Of a stretch of 8,842 nt of DNA, positions 5,595 through 8,842 are shown in pieces. A program made the translations under genes and the position numbers. The stretch spans positions 1 to 8,842 of the forward strand of contig JAMDEL010000038.1 in the NCBI GenBank assembly GCA_023487095.1, in the 5' to 3' direction. Positions within the stretch are counted from its first letter, which is position 1. Every line of letters begins with the position of its first letter. Origin of the DNA: Patescibacteria group bacterium. GTDB taxonomy: Bacteria; Patescibacteriota; Doudnabacteria; UBA920. Under the pieces are notes generated by a model that had not been told where the DNA came from, searched no databases, and saw only the letters and a list, made by a program, of their open reading frames with translations.

Positions 5595-6336
5595 AACCCG
5601 GGAAGAAATTGAAACCATCGCGGAGGGCGGAAAAATCCTCCACGAGATCCTGCTCAAGACCGCCCAAATGGTCCGGCCGGGTATTTCCACCTGGGAATTG
5701 AACGAATTTGCGGAAAGTGAAATAGAAAAAGCCGGGGGCCGGCCGAGTTTCAAATTCTACGGCAGCAAGAAAAACCCTTTTCCCGCGGGCCTGTGCACCT
5801 CCGTAAATACCGTAGTGGTCCACGGCATTCCATCCAAAGAGGCTTTGCTAAAAGAAGGCGACATTATTGGTCTGGATATCGGCATGGAATACAAAAAACT
5901 GTATACGGATACGGCTTTAACCGTGCCAGTTGGCAAGGTCAACGAGACGGCGAAAAAATTAGTTGAGACCACCTCAAAGTCGCTGAATGCGGCCATTAAA
6001 CAGGCTAAGCCTGGCAACCGCATAGGCGACATCAGTTTTGCCATTCAGTCCACGGCTGAGGCCGCAGGTTTTTCTGTGGTGCGCGATTTGGTGGGGCATG
6101 GTGTGGGTTACGATGTACACGAGGACCCGTCCGTGCCGTGTTACGGCAAAAAGGGGACAGGGCCCTTGCTAAAAGAAGGAATGGTCTTGGCCATTGAGCC
6201 CATGCTCTGCGAACATGACTATTTTGTGGATTTTGACCCCGACGGCTGGACCATACGGACCAAAGACCACGGACTTTCCGCCCACTTTGAACATACCATT
6301 GCCATAACCTCCTACGGGGCAAGAATTTTGACCTAA
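5575..6336 (+). CDS. map: Methionine aminopeptidase, type I
   Basis: A cytoplasmic metalloprotease that removes the initiator Met from new proteins. At 253 aa it matches the short bacterial type I form, with no N-terminal extension. The five metal ligands are D101, D112, H175, E208 and E239. Their spacings (11, 63, 33 and 31) match the E. coli set D97, D108, H171, E204, E235. H83 (VVHGIP) and H182 (VHEDP) are the conserved substrate-site histidines. The ATG at 5575 gives the expected start IKTREEIETI and overlaps the preceding gene by 20 nt in another frame. There is no Shine-Dalgarno, so translation probably depends on the upstream ribosomes. Its place after adk recalls the secY-adk-map order of many spc operons. 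It ends 16 nt before a strong terminator stem. Confidence 0.97.
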   Translation: MKKGAIKTREEIETIAEGGKILHEILLKTAQMVRPGISTWELNEFAESEIEKAGGRPSFKFYGSKKNPFPAGLCTSVNTVVVHGIPSKEALLKEGDIIGLDIGMEYKKLYTDTALTVPVGKVNETAKKLVETTSKSLNAAIKQAKPGNRIGDISFAIQSTAEAAGFSVVRDLVGHGVGYDVHEDPSVPCYGKKGTGPLLKEGMVLAIEPMLCEHDYFVDFDPDGWTIRTKDHGLSAHFEHTIAITSYGARILT

Positions 6337-6352
6337 AATTTTCTTTTCTGCG

Positions 6353-6388
6353 AAAAGAATGCTTGAAAAAAAGCATTCTTTTTTTATT
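6353..6388 (+). terminator. Intrinsic terminator of the adk-adk2-map operon
   Basis: AAAAGAATGCTT (6353-6364) pairs perfectly with AAGCATTCTTTT (6371-6382) around a 6-nt A-rich loop, and the T-run continues to 6385. An overlapping weaker hairpin, TTCTTTTC (6341-6348) with GAAAAGAA (6352-6359), uses the same 5' arm and could compete, but it is short and AT-rich. Confidence 0.9.
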
Positions 6389-6397
6389 CCTTATGAC

Positions 6398-6426
6398 TTG
6401 ACAAAATGTTGATTTTATGCTTAAAT
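6398..6426 (+). promoter_or_regulatory. Promoter of the PEP-CTERM gene
   Basis: A perfect TTGACA (6398-6403), exactly 17 nt, then TTAAAT (6421-6426) preceded by TGC, an extended -10. Transcription should start near 6433, giving a leader of about 49 nt. The gene is therefore transcribed independently of map, whose terminator ends about ten bases upstream. Confidence 0.75.
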
Positions 6427-6469
6427 TAAACCATCATCCAGAAAGCTGGGTGAAATCACACGTCCAATT

Positions 6470-6474
6470 GGAGG
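6470..6474 (+). promoter_or_regulatory. Shine-Dalgarno that fixes a TTG start
   Basis: GGAGG lies 7 nt before TTG at 6482, an ideal spacing. It supports TTG as the true start, since no ATG or GTG occurs in frame before the signal peptide. Confidence 0.75.
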
Positions 6475-6481
6475 ACATAGA

Positions 6482-7135
6482 TTGCATAGACTACGTTTGT
6501 TGTTGTTGATCATTCTCCTGGGTGCCTTTGCGGCCCAGGCAGACGTGATCGGCTACTACTCGGGAGACGGACTGAATGAGTTCAACCTTCACAACCTGGT
6601 GATTGGGAACAACGTGCTCATTAACCCAGACCCCGTGTGGATGGCTGCGTTTCCAGGAAGCCACTGGATTTCGTACGCAAACACCGGTAACCCCGGTACC
6701 GTTTCGCCGCCGAACGCGGCGATCCCCGGCGCTCCGACGGCAAGTTTCTTTGAAGTCCTGCCGCTCGGTACCTACTACCTGACGCTCAACGTCCTTGCGG
6801 ACGACACCGCAGGCGTTTACCTGGAAGACCTTAGCAACCCTTTGGGCTTGCTCCTCAAGGCGCCAAACCCTCTCCAGGATGGCCACTGCGCAGCAGGCCA
6901 AATTGGCTGCGAAGTCGGTGAAAACTGGATGGGTAGCTCGGCGGTGAATCCCAACGGGTTCGCTCGTGTCCGCTATGAGGTTTATCAGCGGGGCGGTGGG
7001 CCGTACGGCCTCGACTACAACGGCACTGCCTCAACGGTACCCGAACCAGGAAGCGCGTGGCTCCTTGCCACCGGTGGCGTCCTGTTCGGGATTGCAAGGC
7101 TGCCGAACTGGTTGCGCCGCAGGCGCAACCGCTGA
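6482..7135 (+). CDS. Secreted PEP-CTERM-type protein, function unknown
   Basis: A 217-aa protein starting at TTG. Residues 1-20 are a signal peptide (basic MHRLR, a Leu/Ile-rich core, likely cleavage AQA|DV). The C-terminus is a textbook PEP-CTERM tail: VPEPGS (186-191), a hydrophobic segment (about 192-206) and an Arg cluster (212-217). In known systems exosortase cuts at this motif during export to the envelope or extracellular matrix. The middle has the WMAAFPGSHWIS (53-64) and VLADDTAGVYL (104-114) pattern seen in many PEP-CTERM proteins, which suggests a beta-rich domain. C136 and C143 could form a disulfide. The product has only one Lys (K126), unlike its Lys-rich neighbours, and sampled 60-base rows are 60-63% GC against about 47% in one sampled row of map. 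It has its own promoter, RBS and terminator, so it was probably acquired by transfer. Confidence 0.85.
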   Translation: MHRLRLLLLIILLGAFAAQADVIGYYSGDGLNEFNLHNLVIGNNVLINPDPVWMAAFPGSHWISYANTGNPGTVSPPNAAIPGAPTASFFEVLPLGTYYLTLNVLADDTAGVYLEDLSNPLGLLLKAPNPLQDGHCAAGQIGCEVGENWMGSSAVNPNGFARVRYEVYQRGGGPYGLDYNGTASTVPEPGSAWLLATGGVLFGIARLPNWLRRRRNR

Positions 7136-7165
7136 CAACCGAAACAACAAGCTGTACAACACGAG

Positions 7166-7196
7166 AGCGGGCGTCCCAGGAGGAACGCCCGCTTTT
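7166..7196 (+). terminator. Intrinsic terminator of the PEP-CTERM gene
   Basis: AGCGGGCGT (7166-7174) pairs with ACGCCCGCT (7185-7193), with a further CC/GG pair inside, followed by TTTT and an AT-rich tail. It lies 30 nt past the stop codon. thrS converges on it and ends 12 nt to its right. On the minus strand the hairpin lacks a T-tract, so it is at best a poor thrS terminator. No other thrS terminator is visible. Confidence 0.85.
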
Positions 7197-7208
7197 GCAT
7201 TTATAACT

Positions 7209-8842
7209 TTATTTTCTGGTTTTGATTTCCTGTTCAAGCCTGGCCATAAATTCCGGCAACCCCATTTGCCCTAAATCTTCGCCTTCACGGGTGCGGACCG
7301 AAAGAACGCCCGCATCCGCTTCTTTTTGCCCCAAAATTACCTGGTAGGGGATTTTTTGCATGGTGGCTTCACGGATTTTTTTGCCAATGGATTCGCCCCG
7401 GGCGTCCACTTCAATACGCAAATTTTCATTTTCAGCAAGCAAGCGGTCGCGGATCTCCCCGGCATAAGCCGCCTGTTTTTCTGAAATGGGCAAAATGGCA
7501 ATCTGTACCGGTGCAATCCAAAGCGGGAACGCGCCCGCATAGTGCTCAATCAACAGGCCGATAAACCTTTCCAAAGAACCGTAAATCACGCGGTGAATGG
7601 CCACAGGGGTTTTCCGGCTACCGTCTTCGGCAATGTATTCCAGACCGAACCTTTTCGGCTGCTGAAAATCCAGCTGGATCGTGCCCGTTTGCCATTCACG
7701 GCCAAGGGCATCTTTCATGAGAATGTCAATCTTCGGGCCGTAGAAAGCGCCGTCGCCTTCCTCAATAAAGTATTCCTTGCCTGATTTTTCCAAAATTTTC
7801 TTAAGCGAGCTCTCCGCTTTGTTCCAAGTTTCCAAATCGCCCAAAAAGCCTTCGGGCCTGGTACCCAAACGGTAGCGGAAACTCATGTTGAATATGCCGT
7901 AAAACAGCTGGGTGATTTCAAACACGCGCTCGTACTCTTCCTCTATCATTTCCTCGGTAATTAAGACGTGCGCATCGTCCTGCCGGAATTCGCGCACCCG
8001 AAAGAGCCCGTTTAAAGTGCCTGCCAATTCATAGCGGTGCAAATGGTCCGTATCGCTCAGGCGCAACGGCAATTCTTTGTAGCTTCTCAGCTTGCTGCCG
8101 AAAACCAGCATGGCATTGGGGCAGTTCATAGCCTTGACCCCGTACTCTTCGTTCTCGCCCATATTGGCCACGAACATATTTTCCCAATAGTGGTCAAAGT
8201 GCCCGGAAGTAATATATAGTTCTTTTTTGTTAAGCAGGGGAGAGACAATTTCCTGGTAGCCGCGTTTTTTGTGCTCCTTGCGCCAGAAGCTGACAAGCTC
8301 GTTGTATAGCACCACGCCTTTCGGCAGCCAATAAGGCATGCCGGGAGAAGTCTGGTGGAACATAAACAGCTCCAGCTTTTGGCCCAAAACTTTGTGGTCG
8401 CGCTTTTCAGCCTCTTCCACCATTTTTAAATAAGCCTGCAGTTCTTCCTTGGTTAAAAAGGCCAGGCCATAGACCCGCTGCATCTGCGGATTTTTCTGGT
8501 CGCCGCGCCAGTACGCGCCGGAAAACTTATCCAGCTTAAAAGCGTCTGTCTTAATTTCCGAGGTGTTTTCCACGTGCCCGCCGCGGCAAAGGTCTACAAA
8601 ATTCCCGGTCTTATACAACGACACATTTTCAACTTTGCCTTTTGTCTCCTCTGCTTTGCCTGTCTCCCGGCTCTCAATCTGGTCCATTTCAGTGGTGCCA
8701 AATTTTTCAATATCACCGATTAATTCCACCTTAAAAGTCTGGCCGCGTTCCTTAAAGTAGGCCCTGGCTTCTTCGGTGGACATCTCCTGCCTTTCAAAAG
8801 CCAGTTTTTGTTTGGCCAGTTCGCGCATGCGCTTCTCCAGCT
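7209..8842 (-). CDS. thrS: Threonine--tRNA ligase (ThrRS), 5' end cut by window
   Basis: A class II synthetase that charges tRNA-Thr. About 543 C-terminal codons are visible and the frame stays open to the right edge, so the Met at 8828 is internal. Numbering from that Met: the second half of the editing domain includes FVDLCRGGH (77-85), whose Cys and His match E. coli C182 and H186. The catalytic core follows, with zinc ligands C236 (MNCPNAM), H287 (QDDAH) and H412 (AIHRV) at spacings 51 and 125, against 51 and 126 in E. coli. Motif 2 is FRVREF (276-281) and the motif 3 region is GSLERFIG (417-424). The anticodon-binding domain runs from about 440 to 539. A charged insertion at about 51-68 precedes the editing-site Cys. 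The TGS domain and first editing motif (HxxxH) would lie outside the window. Confidence 0.95.
   Translation of the reverse strand, partial: LEKRMRELAKQKLAFERQEMSTEEARAYFKERGQTFKVELIGDIEKFGTTEMDQIESRETGKAEETKGKVENVSLYKTGNFVDLCRGGHVENTSEIKTDAFKLDKFSGAYWRGDQKNPQMQRVYGLAFLTKEELQAYLKMVEEAEKRDHKVLGQKLELFMFHQTSPGMPYWLPKGVVLYNELVSFWRKEHKKRGYQEIVSPLLNKKELYITSGHFDHYWENMFVANMGENEEYGVKAMNCPNAMLVFGSKLRSYKELPLRLSDTDHLHRYELAGTLNGLFRVREFRQDDAHVLITEEMIEEEYERVFEITQLFYGIFNMSFRYRLGTRPEGFLGDLETWNKAESSLKKILEKSGKEYFIEEGDGAFYGPKIDILMKDALGREWQTGTIQLDFQQPKRFGLEYIAEDGSRKTPVAIHRVIYGSLERFIGLLIEHYAGAFPLWIAPVQIAILPISEKQAAYAGEIRDRLLAENENLRIEVDARGESIGKKIREATMQKIPYQVILGQKEADAGVLSVRTREGEDLGQMGLPEFMARLEQEIKTRK

Noticed and set aside
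6391..7208. Insertion sequence or integron cassette carrying the PEP-CTERM gene
   Set aside because: No transposase, no terminal inverted repeats and no convincing target-site duplication are seen at the edges; only AT-rich similarity.
1..8842. CRISPR arrays, tRNA genes, phage or toxin-antitoxin genes
   Set aside because: No regularly spaced repeats, tRNA-like cloverleaf sequences or recognisable phage or toxin proteins were found on either strand.

Overview
This 8.8-kb stretch looks like a bacterial chromosome, most likely of a Patescibacteria/CPR (Parcubacteria-like) organism. That placement is an inference from several things seen together: compact, often overlapping housekeeping genes; start codons mostly without a Shine-Dalgarno sequence; near-leaderless promoters; a CysRS zinc region reading DHIGTHHTNEIAQSEA instead of the usual HHENEIAQ form; a ThrRS with MNCPNAM; and a very short-lid adenylate kinase. 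No rRNA or tRNA is present to confirm it.

Layout. Positions 1-2098 (minus strand) hold the start of replicative helicase dnaB, cut by the window edge, and then cysS with its own intrinsic terminator. Positions 2099-2600 look nearly empty but are organised on the minus strand: a strong promoter just after the upstream gene's stop, a 28-codon leader-like ORF, an intrinsic terminator with a competing 13-nt inverted repeat, a consensus Shine-Dalgarno, a 70-aa basic protein of unknown function, and a GC-rich hairpin. Positions 2601-4307 (minus) encode a Kef/CPA2-type monovalent cation:proton antiporter with a C-terminal TrkA-N domain. A tight divergent promoter region (4346-4387) separates it from a plus-strand operon, 4408-6336: an adenylate-kinase-family protein, a more divergent second copy, and methionine aminopeptidase (map), all overlapping. 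The adk-map pairing recalls the secY-adk-map part of the spc ribosomal operon, here away from ribosomal genes. From 7209 to the right edge is thrS on the minus strand, cut at its 5' end.

Between map and thrS sits a self-contained transcription unit (about 6398-7196) with its own -35/-10, a consensus RBS, a TTG-started 217-aa secreted protein with a PEP-CTERM C-terminus, and a GC-rich terminator. Its base composition and lysine-poor product differ from both flanks, suggesting horizontal acquisition. No exosortase is encoded in the window.

Functionally this is core translation, replication and nucleotide metabolism (CysRS, ThrRS, MetAP, DnaB, Adk) plus ion homeostasis. The parts most worth attention are the possible attenuator with its unknown small protein, the two adenylate kinase homologues with altered NMP-binding motifs, and the PEP-CTERM cassette.
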